Source: Micromonospora sp. PLK6-60 (GTDB taxonomy: Bacteria > Actinomycetota > Actinomycetes > Mycobacteriales > Micromonosporaceae). Taken from it: 64,000 nucleotides of DNA. The notes below the pieces were generated by a model. It did no database searches, was not told where the DNA came from, and saw only the letters and a list, made by a program, of their open reading frames with translations. The DNA lies in contig NZ_JAIOAA010000011.1 in assembly GCF_019890675.1 (NCBI RefSeq), forward strand, positions 62,001 to 126,000, read 5' to 3'. Both the position numbers and the translations under genes were made by a program. This document shows, in pieces, positions 9,976-17,434 of the stretch (positions within the stretch are counted from its first letter, which is position 1; each line of letters opens with the position of its first letter).

Positions 9976-10030
9976 ACTTCGGTGAAGTTGGTGCCTCAGC
10001 CCGGTGCCGAGGCAACAACTTCACCGAAGT
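9976..10030. repeat. Nested 22-bp inverted repeat, probable terminator or dispersed palindrome
   Basis: Arms 9976-9997 and 10009-10030 are complementary at 21 of 22 positions around an 11-base loop. Each arm is itself nearly palindromic (CAACTTCGGTGAAGTTG). It lies just past the stop of the minus-strand glucanase gene, so it can end that transcript. The arm sequence resembles the hairpin at 24714-24769, suggesting a dispersed element. Confidence 0.65.
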
Positions 10031-10052
10031 AGCGCGGATCTCGCGGCCCGGG

Positions 10053-11288
10053 TCAGCGGCGCCACTTCTGGTTCGCGCCGCCGGTGCACTCCCAGATCTG
10101 CAGGCGGGTGCCGTCGGCGGAGCTGGCGCCGGTGGCGTCCAGGCACTTGTTGGACTGCGGGTTGACGATGTCACCGGCGGAGCTGAACACCCAGCGTTGG
10201 GCGCCGGTGCCGTTGCAGTCGTAGAGCTGCACCTTGGCGCCGTTGGCGGTGGACGCGGCGGTGACGTCCAGGCACTTGCCGAGGGCGCGCACCGAGCCGT
10301 CGGCGGCCCAGGTCCACTTCTGGGCGGCGGTGCCGTTGCAGGTCCAGAGCTGCACCGGGGTGCCGTTGGCGGTGTTCGCGCTCGCGACGTCCACGCACTT
10401 GTTGCCGTAGCCGACGATCGGCGCGCCGGTGCCGCCGCTGCCGGTGTCCCACGCCTGCACCCGGACGTAGTCGACGACCATGGTCTGCGGGAAGGTGGTG
10501 CTGGCGTTCGGCGAGCCGGGCCAGTTGCCGCCGACCGCGACGTTCATGATCATGAAGAAGGGGTGGTCGAAGACCCAGCGGTTGCCGCCCGCGTCGGCCG
10601 GGGTCTTGCGGGAGTACGCCACGCCGTCGAGATACCAGGTGATGGCGTCGGGTGCCCAGTCCACGGTGAAGGTGTGGAAGGCGTCGGCGAGGGCCTGGCC
10701 GCCGGGCAGCGAGGTGGAGCCGCTCAGGCCGTTGCCGCCGGAGTAGCCCGGGCCGTGCAGGGTGCCCCACACGGTCGACGGCGCGGAGCCGACGTTCTCC
10801 ATGATGTCGATCTCGCCGCTGTTGGGCCACGGGTTGCTGCCGATGTCGTTGCCGAGCATCCAGAACGCCGGCCACAGTCCCTGCCCGCGGGGGATCTTGA
10901 TACGCGCCTCGAACCGCCCGTACGCCTGGGCGAACGTGCCGCTGGTCAGCAGTCGGGCGGAGGTGTACTGGCAGCTGCCGTACCAGCAGTTGTAGCCGCC
11001 GGGGTTCTCCTTGCGGGCGGTGATCACCAGGTTGCCGTTGCCGTCGAGGGCGGCGTTGCGGGTGCTGGTGGTGTAGTACTGCAACTCGTTGTTGCCCCAG
11101 CCTCCGCCGCCGGTGTCGTAGCGCCACTTCGCGGGGTCCGGCGGGGTGCCGGCGGCGCCGTTGAACTCGTCGGACCAGGTGACCGCGCCCGGGCCGGCGA
11201 CGGCCGGGGCGCTGGTGGTGGCGGTGAGGGCGATCGACAGGCCGACGGCGGCCAGCGCCACCGTCGCGATCGTGCGGATGCTGCGCAC
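10053..11288 (-). CDS. Secreted GH16 endo-beta-1,3-glucanase with ricin-type CBM13
   Basis: A 411-residue protein with a signal peptide (basic start, hydrophobic core 8-25, cleavage near AVA-GPG at about 31). The glycoside hydrolase family 16 domain spans about 35-285 and has the catalytic signature GEIDIMENVG, with nucleophile E159 and acid/base E164. After a short Gly/Thr linker, residues about 290-411 form a beta-trefoil of three subdomains with QKW/QRW signatures, typical of CBM13 carbohydrate binding. It probably hydrolyses laminarin-like beta-1,3-glucans such as fungal or algal wall polymers outside the cell. A perfect GAGAGCGCTCTC palindrome 120 bases upstream suggests LacI-type sugar control. 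It reads as a single-gene unit ending at the palindrome at 9976-10030. Confidence 0.93.
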   Translation of the reverse strand: MRSIRTIATVALAAVGLSIALTATTSAPAVAGPGAVTWSDEFNGAAGTPPDPAKWRYDTGGGGWGNNELQYYTTSTRNAALDGNGNLVITARKENPGGYNCWYGSCQYTSARLLTSGTFAQAYGRFEARIKIPRGQGLWPAFWMLGNDIGSNPWPNSGEIDIMENVGSAPSTVWGTLHGPGYSGGNGLSGSTSLPGGQALADAFHTFTVDWAPDAITWYLDGVAYSRKTPADAGGNRWVFDHPFFMIMNVAVGGNWPGSPNASTTFPQTMVVDYVRVQAWDTGSGGTGAPIVGYGNKCVDVASANTANGTPVQLWTCNGTAAQKWTWAADGSVRALGKCLDVTAASTANGAKVQLYDCNGTGAQRWVFSSAGDIVNPQSNKCLDATGASSADGTRLQIWECTGGANQKWRR

Positions 11289-11409
11289 GTTTCCTCCCTT
11301 GCCGTGCGGGGGTGGTCACCGCCGGCCGATGGAACGGGCCCGACCGAACGGTAAACAAACCGTACTAATAGATTACGGCCAATTTACGAAGGTCAGGGTG
11401 ACGTGTCAA

Positions 11410-11421
11410 GAGAGCGCTCTC
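11410..11421. promoter_or_regulatory. LacI-family-type operator upstream of the GH16 gene
   Basis: GAGAGCGCTCTC is a perfect 12-bp palindrome with a central CG, like operators of CebR-type LacI repressors that control actinobacterial polysaccharide hydrolases. It lies about 120 bases before the GH16 start, beyond an unusually AT-rich stretch (11347-11395) that probably holds the promoter. No LacI gene lies nearby. Confidence 0.55.
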
Positions 11422-11483
11422 GGCCACCGGTCGTCGCGCCGCCCGGACGGCAGATCGTCAGGCTGGCCGAGCGATGACGCGCC

Positions 11484-12236
11484 TCAGGCCGCCGGGCGGT
11501 CCCGGTGCCGTGCGGACCCGGCGTACGGCGGCGGCACGAGGCGCAGCGCGGGCGGCGCCGCCGGCTCCTCCTGGGCCGGCAGCCGCCACCGGGTCCGCTC
11601 GGGGCGGTCCCCCCGGGTCGGCCCGTCCGGCCGCAGCCCGGGCCGGGACAGGGCCACCACGAGCCCGTACCCGGCCAGCAAAAACCCGTGACTGACCAGC
11701 CGGGTGGTGTCCACCGACCCGGTCAGCAGGTCGTTGACCGACAGCAGCACCAGCGTCGCGACGAACGCGCTCAACATCGGCAGCAGACCGGTCGGCCGGG
11801 TACGCCGGGTCGCCACGAACAGGAAACCCGCCCCGACCGCCACGTTCCACGCCGCCGACTCGTGCCACAGGTGCCCGGCGGCGCCGAGACCGTCGACCAG
11901 GTGGGTGTGCGGGGCGGCCACCCCGCGCCCGATCTGCACCAGCCCCAGCGTGAGCTGCGCCGCGCCGACCAGCCCCAGCGCCGCCCGCAGCGACAGCACC
12001 AGCCGCCCCGACCGTCGCCGCGGCGCCGGCAGCGCGCCCAGCACCGCGTCGGTGAGATCCGGCCCCGGCACACTGACCGCGAGCCGGGCCCGCCTGGTCA
12101 CCGCGGTGGCCGTGTCGAGCCAGGCCCGGCAGTCCGGGCAGCCGGCCAGGTGCGCCTCGGCCGTCATCCGCTCGGCAGGGGTCTCCTCGCCGTCCAGCTG
12201 CGCCGACAGCACCTCACGCCACTGCTCGCACCTCAT
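11484..12236 (-). CDS. Membrane anti-sigma factor with zinc-binding HC2 domain
   Basis: A 250-residue protein. The N-terminal ~40 residues carry the zinc anti-sigma signature H29-x3-C33-x2-C36 (HLAGCPDC) after two further N-terminal acidic helices, as in ZAS proteins. Residues about 78-205 contain roughly four to five hydrophobic membrane segments, and the tail is a charged, proline-rich cytoplasmic region. It starts 67 bases after the ECF sigma gene on the same strand and most likely binds that sigma factor at the membrane, releasing it on an unknown envelope or redox cue. Family and pairing are clear; the signal is not. Confidence 0.85.
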   Translation of the reverse strand: MRCEQWREVLSAQLDGEETPAERMTAEAHLAGCPDCRAWLDTATAVTRRARLAVSVPGPDLTDAVLGALPAPRRRSGRLVLSLRAALGLVGAAQLTLGLVQIGRGVAAPHTHLVDGLGAAGHLWHESAAWNVAVGAGFLFVATRRTRPTGLLPMLSAFVATLVLLSVNDLLTGSVDTTRLVSHGFLLAGYGLVVALSRPGLRPDGPTRGDRPERTRWRLPAQEEPAAPPALRLVPPPYAGSARHRDRPAA

Positions 12237-12303
12237 GCCCGAATAGTCGGCCCGGCCGTGCCGAAAGTTCCCGGGTTCCGCAGGTCAACCCGGGCGAACC
12301 GGC

Positions 12304-12858
12304 TCATCCGACCGCTCCGTCGCGGCGCTCGGCGCCGCCGCCCAGCGCGGCCACCAGATCCTCCCGGGCCCGGGCCACCCGGGAGCGGATGGTGCCGACC
12401 GGGCAGCCGCACACCTGGGCCGCCTCGGCGTAGGACAGGCCGAGCACCTGGGTGGCCACGAACGCCTCCCGCCGCTCCGCCGGCAACGCCGCGATCACCT
12501 GCTCCAGCACCACCTGCCGGTCGAAGCCGCCGGTGGCGTCGGCCCGGTCGTACGTGTCCGGCATCGGCACCGTCCGGGGGCGGGCCGACGCGGCCCGGAT
12601 GTGGTCCACCGCGACCCGCCGCGCGATCGTGAGCAGCCAGGTGCGGGCCGAGGAGCGGCCGGCGAACGAGGGCAGCGACCGCATCGCCCGCAGCAGGGTC
12701 TCCTGGGCGAGGTCGTCCGCCTCCGTCGGGGAGATCAGGGCGGCCAGGAACCGCCGCACCTGGTGCTGGGTGGCCCGGACGAAACGAGCGGCGGCCTCCC
12801 GGTCGCCCCGACCGGCGGCCACCGCCCACGCGGTGATCTCCGCGTCGTCCTCCGCCAT
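12304..12858 (-). CDS. ECF RNA polymerase sigma factor, SigC type
   Basis: A 184-residue protein with only the two ECF regions: sigma-2 at about 25-95 (DDLAQETLLRAMRSLPSF) and sigma-4 at about 120-172 (ALPAERREAFVATQVLGLSYAEAA, then the recognition helix VGTIRSRVARAREDL). The segment ARTWLLTIARRVAVDHIRA and overall pattern are those of the SigC-like ECF group of mycobacteria and relatives. GGGAGG lies before the ATG. A TAGGCT -10-like hexamer (reverse strand of 12916-12921) sits in the 122-base upstream gap. It should direct RNA polymerase to a small regulon and is paired with the downstream membrane anti-sigma factor. Confidence 0.9.
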   Translation of the reverse strand: MAEDDAEITAWAVAAGRGDREAAARFVRATQHQVRRFLAALISPTEADDLAQETLLRAMRSLPSFAGRSSARTWLLTIARRVAVDHIRAASARPRTVPMPDTYDRADATGGFDRQVVLEQVIAALPAERREAFVATQVLGLSYAEAAQVCGCPVGTIRSRVARAREDLVAALGGGAERRDGAVG

Positions 12859-12980
12859 CGGGACCTCCCGGTCGGGCCGCCCGTCGACGACGACAGGCCG
12901 TAGTAGCTGGGCGGAAGCCTACCGCAGTCGCCGCCGCCCACCCAGCATCCGTCAGGCCCGTGGTGGCCGGACCGTTCGGC

Positions 12981-13391
12981 TCAGCCGAGCTGGTTGATCC
13001 GGACCAGATTGCCCGCCGGGTCGCGGAAGGCACAGTCGCGCACGCCGTACGGCTGGTCGATCGGCTCCTGGACGACGTCGGCGCCGCTGGCCTGCACCCG
13101 CTCGAAGGTGCCGTCCAGATCCGCGGTGCCCAGCACGATGGTCGCGTAGCTGCCCTTGGCCATCAGCTCGGCGATGGTGCGGCGCTCGTCCCCGGTCAGC
13201 CCCGGATCCATGGCCGGCGGCTCGAGGACGATCGAGGTCTGCGGCTGGTCCGCCGGCCCGACCGTGATCCAGCGGTTCCCGCCGAACGCCACGTCGTTGC
13301 GCACCTCGAAACCCAGCGCGTCGCGGTAGAAGGACAGGGACTCGTCGGGATCGTCGGCGGGCAGGAACGTCTGGTGAATGATCAGGCTCAT
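12981..13391 (-). CDS. VOC (glyoxalase/bleomycin-resistance) family protein
   Basis: A 136-residue protein starting at MSLIIHQTFLP; the longer frame upstream runs through the neighbouring regulator and is not used. It contains the two beta-alpha-beta-beta-beta modules of the vicinal-oxygen-chelate fold: FYRDALGFEVRND in the first, and the end signature RDCAFRDPAGNLVRINQLG in the second. Members bind a divalent metal and act on small substrates or sequester drugs; the substrate here cannot be told. It follows the AraC-type gene by five bases on the same strand, the recurrent actinobacterial AraC-VOC pair, so the regulator probably controls it. Confidence 0.88.
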   Translation of the reverse strand: MSLIIHQTFLPADDPDESLSFYRDALGFEVRNDVAFGGNRWITVGPADQPQTSIVLEPPAMDPGLTGDERRTIAELMAKGSYATIVLGTADLDGTFERVQASGADVVQEPIDQPYGVRDCAFRDPAGNLVRINQLG

Positions 13392-13396
13392 GCCGG

Positions 13397-13840
13397 TCAC
13401 GCTAGGCCGCCGCGACCGGTGCCGGCTTCTCGATTCCTGACCGGTCGCATCACCTGCCTGGCCACGCAACCCGGGATGCCCGTGCCCTGCCCACCGACGG
13501 CCCGCCGGTAGGCGCTGGGCGACATCCCGACCAACTCGGAGAACCGGGTGCTGAACGTCCCCAGCGAGGAACAACCCACCGCGAAGCAGACCTCCGTGAC
13601 CGACAGCTCGCCGAGGCGCAGCAGGTGCATCGCCCGCTCGATCCGCCGGGTCATCAGATAGCTGTAGGGCGACTCGCCGTAGGCGGCCCGGAACTGCCGG
13701 CTCAGGTGGCCCGCCGACAGGTGCACGCCACGCGCCAGCGCCGCCACGTCCAGCGGCTGCGCGTAGTCGCGGTCGATCCGGTCCCGGACGCGGCGCAGCA
13801 GGACGAGCTCGCGCAGGCGCGGATCCTCACTGCCGGTCAC
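13397..13840 (-). CDS. AraC-family transcriptional regulator, DNA-binding domain only
   Basis: A 147-residue protein. Residues about 12-115 form the double helix-turn-helix of AraC/XylS regulators: LDVAALARGVHLSAGHLSRQ in the first, and LSVTEVCFAVGCSSLGTFS followed by the MSPSAYRR end signature in the second. There is no separate ligand-binding domain, so it may sense through a partner or act constitutively. It is the first gene of a two-gene unit with the VOC protein. Confidence 0.88.
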   Translation of the reverse strand: MTGSEDPRLRELVLLRRVRDRIDRDYAQPLDVAALARGVHLSAGHLSRQFRAAYGESPYSYLMTRRIERAMHLLRLGELSVTEVCFAVGCSSLGTFSTRFSELVGMSPSAYRRAVGGQGTGIPGCVARQVMRPVRNREAGTGRGGLA

Positions 13841-13873
13841 GCGGACAGTCTGCCCGGTGTCCGGCCCCGGCGG

Positions 13874-14365
13874 CTAACGACCCGCCCGGGCCGGCCGGCC
13901 CTTGAGCCGCCGGCCCAACTCCCGGGCGATCTCCCGGTTGGCGTCCCGCTCGGCCAGGGTCTGCCGCTTGTCGTACGACCGCTTGCCCCGGGCCAGGCCC
14001 AGCTCGACCTTGGCCCAGCCGTTGGCGAAGTACATCGACAGCGGCACCAGGGCCAGCCCGCCCTCGCGCAGCCGGTCCAGGATCCGGTCGATCTCCACCC
14101 GCCGCAGCAGCAGCTTGCGGGTCCGGCGTGGCGCGTGGTTCGTCCAGCTGCCGAAGCCGTACTCGGCGATGTGCAGCCCGTGCAGCATCAGCTCGCGGTC
14201 GTGTTCCTGGGCGAACGCGTCGACCAGCGACACCCGCCCCTCGCGCAGCGACTTCACCTCGGTGCCGGCCAGCACCAGCCCCGCCTCGTACGTCTTCAGG
14301 ACGGTGTAGTCGTGCCGTGCCTTCTTGTTCGAGGCGATCAGCTTGCGCCCGGTCTCCCTGGTCAC
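13874..14365 (-). CDS. smpB: SsrA (tmRNA)-binding protein SmpB
   Basis: A 163-residue protein with the SmpB signatures KKARHDYTVLKTYEAGLVLAGTEVKS (split here: KKARHDYTVLKTYEAGLV, then LAGTEVKSLREGRVSL), HIAEYGFGSW, and the basic C-terminal tail KRSYDKRQTLAERDANREI. It binds tmRNA and delivers it to stalled ribosomes for trans-translation in the cytoplasm. Length and residues are normal. No tmRNA gene was found beside it. It lies divergently from the TIR-SLOG operon, 167 bases apart, so the surrounding immune genes appear inserted around a core gene. Confidence 0.96.
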   Translation of the reverse strand: MTRETGRKLIASNKKARHDYTVLKTYEAGLVLAGTEVKSLREGRVSLVDAFAQEHDRELMLHGLHIAEYGFGSWTNHAPRRTRKLLLRRVEIDRILDRLREGGLALVPLSMYFANGWAKVELGLARGKRSYDKRQTLAERDANREIARELGRRLKGRPARAGR

Positions 14366-14532
14366 CTGCCACCTCCCCGCACGCTGCGACCCCGAGCAGG
14401 ATACCCGCCGGACCCCGGGCCGCCCGGGTATCGGCGGGCCGGGCCCGACAGGTCGACCCCGGGCCGGCCGAACGGATCGAAGATCGTACCCTGGGCTGGT
14501 CGGAGGTCGTCCACATCGGATAGGCAGGAGCC

Positions 14533-15768
14533 ATGCTGCCGCCCGGGCTCGAGATCTACGTCGTCTGGCACGTCGGCGACACCGAGGGCGAGGAGATCGC
14601 CCACCAGATCGTGGACCACTTCCAGGGGGACGCGTTCACCGGACTGATCGGCGGGGCGGTGTCGGTGTTCGTCCGGTCGCAGGGTTGGCGTGGTCCCGAC
14701 GACGTGCCGCGGCCGGTGCCGCTGCCGTCGGACCCGCGCCCGGGCAGCGCGGCGCCGGCCGCCTTCGTCGCGGTGGTGCCGGTGCTCGGCACGGCACTGG
14801 CCCGGGCCTGTCAGGGCGGGGACGCCCGGTGGCGGGACTACCTGACGGCCCTCGTCGACGGGCAGCGGGCCGACCCCGCGCACGTCGGGCTCTTCCCGGT
14901 GGTGCTGACCGAGGGCGCGATCGACCGCACCCGACTCGGCGCGCTGCTCGACGGCTACCAACGCCTGGACACCGCGGGGCTGCCCGGCGAGTCGCCGGCG
15001 CAGCGCCGGTGCCGCGACCTCAGCCAGGCCCTCGCCCAGCTGGTGCGGGGCGACGGCGACCGGGCGCTGACGGTCTTCGTCAGCCACAGCCGGCACGCCG
15101 ACCCGGACGACGAGCAGCGGGCGGCGAACCTCGTCCGGCGGGTCTGCGACATGATCGCCGGCACCCGCCTGGACCAGTTCTTCGACGCCCACAGCATCCA
15201 GGCCGGGTCGCGGTGGGCGCGGGTGCTGCGCGACAACGCCCGCCGCAGCGCCCTGCTCGCCGTACGCGGGGACCACTACTCGGCCCGCAAGTGGTGCCAG
15301 GAGGAGGTGCACCTGGCCAAGTGCGCCGGGGTGCCCATCGTCATCCTCGACGACCTGCGGATCGGCGACGACCGCGGCTCCTTCCTGATGGACCACGTAC
15401 CGCGGGTCCGGCTCGATCCGGACCACCCGGACCCCGGCATCCGGCGCGGCCTGCGCAAGCTGGTCGACGAGTGCCTCAGCAGCGCGCTGTGGCAGTGGCA
15501 GCACCGGATCGCGCGGCGGCACTGGCCGGAGCTGCCGGTGGACTGGTGGGCGCCCCGCTCCCCGGAGGCCGCCACGTTCGCCGACTGGCTGCACCGCGCG
15601 CGCTCCGGGCGGGTGGCGCCGCCCGGTGCTACCGTCCGGGTACTGCACCCGGAACCGCCGCTCGGGCCGCAGGAGAGCCTCGTACTCGATCAGATGGCCC
15701 GAGCCGCCGGTTTCGACGGCGGGGTCGATCTGCTGACTCCGCGGATGCTCGACGCGCGGCGCGGCTGA
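14533..15768 (+). CDS. TIR-domain protein with extra N-terminal domain, Thoeris-like signalling candidate
   Basis: A 411-residue cytosolic protein; GCAGGAG precedes the ATG. The TIR domain lies at about 178-300 with the strand TVFVSHSRHAD, the FFDAHSIQAG loop and the catalytic-helix signature SARKWCQEEV, where E258 is the expected catalytic glutamate. Catalytic TIR domains cleave NAD or make cyclic-ADP-ribose-type signals. Residues 1-150 look like a second, degenerate TIR or flavodoxin-like fold (EIYVVWHVGDTEGEEIAHQI) without a catalytic Glu, perhaps a sensor or dimerisation domain. The tail 305-411 is unassigned. A SLOG protein follows 14 bases after the stop, and TIR plus SLOG is the core of Thoeris. 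TIR call firm, defence role inferred. Confidence 0.88.
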   Translation: MLPPGLEIYVVWHVGDTEGEEIAHQIVDHFQGDAFTGLIGGAVSVFVRSQGWRGPDDVPRPVPLPSDPRPGSAAPAAFVAVVPVLGTALARACQGGDARWRDYLTALVDGQRADPAHVGLFPVVLTEGAIDRTRLGALLDGYQRLDTAGLPGESPAQRRCRDLSQALAQLVRGDGDRALTVFVSHSRHADPDDEQRAANLVRRVCDMIAGTRLDQFFDAHSIQAGSRWARVLRDNARRSALLAVRGDHYSARKWCQEEVHLAKCAGVPIVILDDLRIGDDRGSFLMDHVPRVRLDPDHPDPGIRRGLRKLVDECLSSALWQWQHRIARRHWPELPVDWWAPRSPEAATFADWLHRARSGRVAPPGATVRVLHPEPPLGPQESLVLDQMARAAGFDGGVDLLTPRMLDARRG

Positions 15769-15782
15769 CGATGGAGGCTTCG

Positions 15783-16628
15783 ATGACCGGCTTGTTGCCC
15801 AGGGACTCGCTGGCCGGCGTGCGGGTCGGGCTCTCCGCCTCCGACAGCCCCGACCTGGGCCGGCTCGGCCTGCTGCCGAACCACTTCCGCCTGGCGCTGG
15901 GCGAGGTCGCCCGGACCGTGCTGGTCGGCGGGGGGACCCTCGCCTACGGCGGTCACCTCCGGCCCGACGGGCACACCAGTTTCCTGTTGCGGGAGGTGCA
16001 GCGTTACGGGCCGCTCGACGAGCCGCCGCTGCTGATCTGCCTCGCCTGGCAGAACCACCGCCGGCTGCCCCTGCCCGAGCTGCGCCGGCTGCGCCGCGAC
16101 TTCGCGCTGCACGCCACCGTCGTCTGCCTGGACCCGGCGGGCGAGGAGGTGGACCCGGAGCAGGGGCGGGGCGACGCCCCCGCGCCGGTGGACGAGTCAC
16201 AGCTCGCGCCGGCCCTCACCGCCATGCGGGCCTGGCTGGCGCGGCGGGTCGACGGCCAGGTGGTGATCGGGGGCCGGCGGACCGGGTTCACCGGCCGGAT
16301 GCCGGGCCTGGTCGAGGAGACACTGCTGGCGGTGGAGCACCGCACCCCGCTCTACCTCGCGGGTGGCTTCGGCGGGGCCACCTGGGACATTCTGCGCAGC
16401 GTCGGGGTCGGTGACCCGGACTTCCTCCCGGCGGCCGACGGGGCCGGGCCGCCCGACCCGGGATACCGCGACGCGCTCGCCGTGCTCGCCGACCGGTCCG
16501 CCGGGCTGGTGGACAACGGCCTGGCCGCCGAGGAGAACCGGCGGCTGAGCGAGACCCACCGGCCGGGCGAGATCGCCGGGCTGGTCGGCCTCGGGCTCGG
16601 CCGGATCAACGCCGGCCGCAAGCCCTGA
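15783..16628 (+). CDS. Stand-alone SLOG-domain protein, probable TIR-signal receptor
   Basis: A 281-residue protein. The ATG at 15783 is chosen because GGAGG sits five bases before it; an in-frame ATG at 15771 lacks such a site. The Rossmann-like SLOG/LOG features are GVRVGLSAS near residue 12, VLVGGGTLAYGG near 47-58, and VVIGGRRTGFTGRMPGLVEE followed by PLYLAGGFGGATWDIL in the second half. SLOG domains bind nucleotide-derived ligands; in Thoeris the SLOG part of ThsA senses the TIR product. Here the domain stands alone, with no fused SIR2 or transmembrane effector, which is unusual. It shares an operon with the TIR gene. SLOG assignment is by motif, receptor role inferred. Confidence 0.75.
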   Translation: MTGLLPRDSLAGVRVGLSASDSPDLGRLGLLPNHFRLALGEVARTVLVGGGTLAYGGHLRPDGHTSFLLREVQRYGPLDEPPLLICLAWQNHRRLPLPELRRLRRDFALHATVVCLDPAGEEVDPEQGRGDAPAPVDESQLAPALTAMRAWLARRVDGQVVIGGRRTGFTGRMPGLVEETLLAVEHRTPLYLAGGFGGATWDILRSVGVGDPDFLPAADGAGPPDPGYRDALAVLADRSAGLVDNGLAAEENRRLSETHRPGEIAGLVGLGLGRINAGRKP

Positions 16629-16644
16629 CCGACCCGCCCGCGGG

Positions 16645-17343
16645 TCACCCGGACCGGCGACCGGCGTCCTCCGAGGCTGCGGGGCCGAGCAGCACCTCCG
16701 GCCGGGCCACCCCGGCCAGCCTGCCGAAACTCTGCACGTACGCGGCCAGCCGCCGCTGCACCTGGGCCAGCTCGGCCCGGCACGCCGCGTCGTCGGCCCA
16801 CTCGCTCTCGGCGGTGTCCGGGTGGGCGAGCTCCCAGGCCCGCAGCGCCGGATGCCAGCGGGACAGGAAGGGCCGCAGCTCCAGGTTGAGCATCGCGATG
16901 CCCAACTGCTCCACCGTCGGCTCCGGCCCGGTCTGCACCCCCGGATGGGCCTCCTTCAGCAGCTCCCGGGTGACCGCGAAGAGCCCGTACAGGGAGGTGA
17001 GTGCCTCCCGCATCCGCCCGTCACCGGGGCCGAGCGCCTGGGTGGAGACCCGGGTCGCGGTCTCCACGAACAGTTTCCAGGCGACCTGCTGGCCGTCGCG
17101 GGTGACGGCGAAACGCAGCTCGCTGAACTGCGGGACGGTCACCGTGATCTCGGTCAGCCGGACACTGCGGGCGTACGCGTGCAGCAGCAGCCCGCCCACC
17201 AGGCCGGCCGCCGCGCCGAGCAGCATGAACAGCTCCGGACCCGTCAGCTGAAGTCCCTGGTGGACCAGCCAGCCCAGGGCGGCGCCGACCAGCAGGCCGG
17301 TGAACCCGCGCGCCCACCGGCTCCGTACCCAACCCTCGCCCAC
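16645..17343 (-). CDS. Two-transmembrane protein of unknown function facing the TIR-SLOG operon
   Basis: A 232-residue protein started at the GTG at 17343 (GGGAG upstream), which avoids overlap with the TIR-propeller gene. Two hydrophobic helices (about 10-30 and 35-58) are followed by a ~170-residue cytoplasmic part with an early beta strand pair (ITVTVPQFSELRFAV) and then helices, including the notable LRPFLSRWHPALRAWELAH. I do not recognise the family. It ends 16 bases from the SLOG gene on the opposite strand and starts 91 bases after the next TIR gene on its own strand. It could be a membrane effector or sensor of either system. Confidence 0.7.
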   Translation of the reverse strand: MGEGWVRSRWARGFTGLLVGAALGWLVHQGLQLTGPELFMLLGAAAGLVGGLLLHAYARSVRLTEITVTVPQFSELRFAVTRDGQQVAWKLFVETATRVSTQALGPGDGRMREALTSLYGLFAVTRELLKEAHPGVQTGPEPTVEQLGIAMLNLELRPFLSRWHPALRAWELAHPDTAESEWADDAACRAELAQVQRRLAAYVQSFGRLAGVARPEVLLGPAASEDAGRRSG

Positions 17344-17434
17344 GTTCCGGCTCCCTGCTCGCGTCGGTGCCACGGTCCGGGCCGAGTATCGCAGCCGACG
17401 GCTCGGGTGCGTCCCTATTGGATCCGCGCCGGGT

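Noticed and set aside
13874..14365. tmRNA gene beside smpB
   Set aside because: I looked for the tRNA-like ends and the tag-reading region in the flanks and found none.
15771..15782. Earlier ATG for the SLOG gene
   Set aside because: The GGAGG lies after it and five bases before ATG 15783, so 15783 fits better.
16645..17343. SLATT-type effector assignment for the two-TM protein
   Set aside because: Two helices fit, but the soluble part lacks the SLATT pattern and the gene is not in the SLOG operon.
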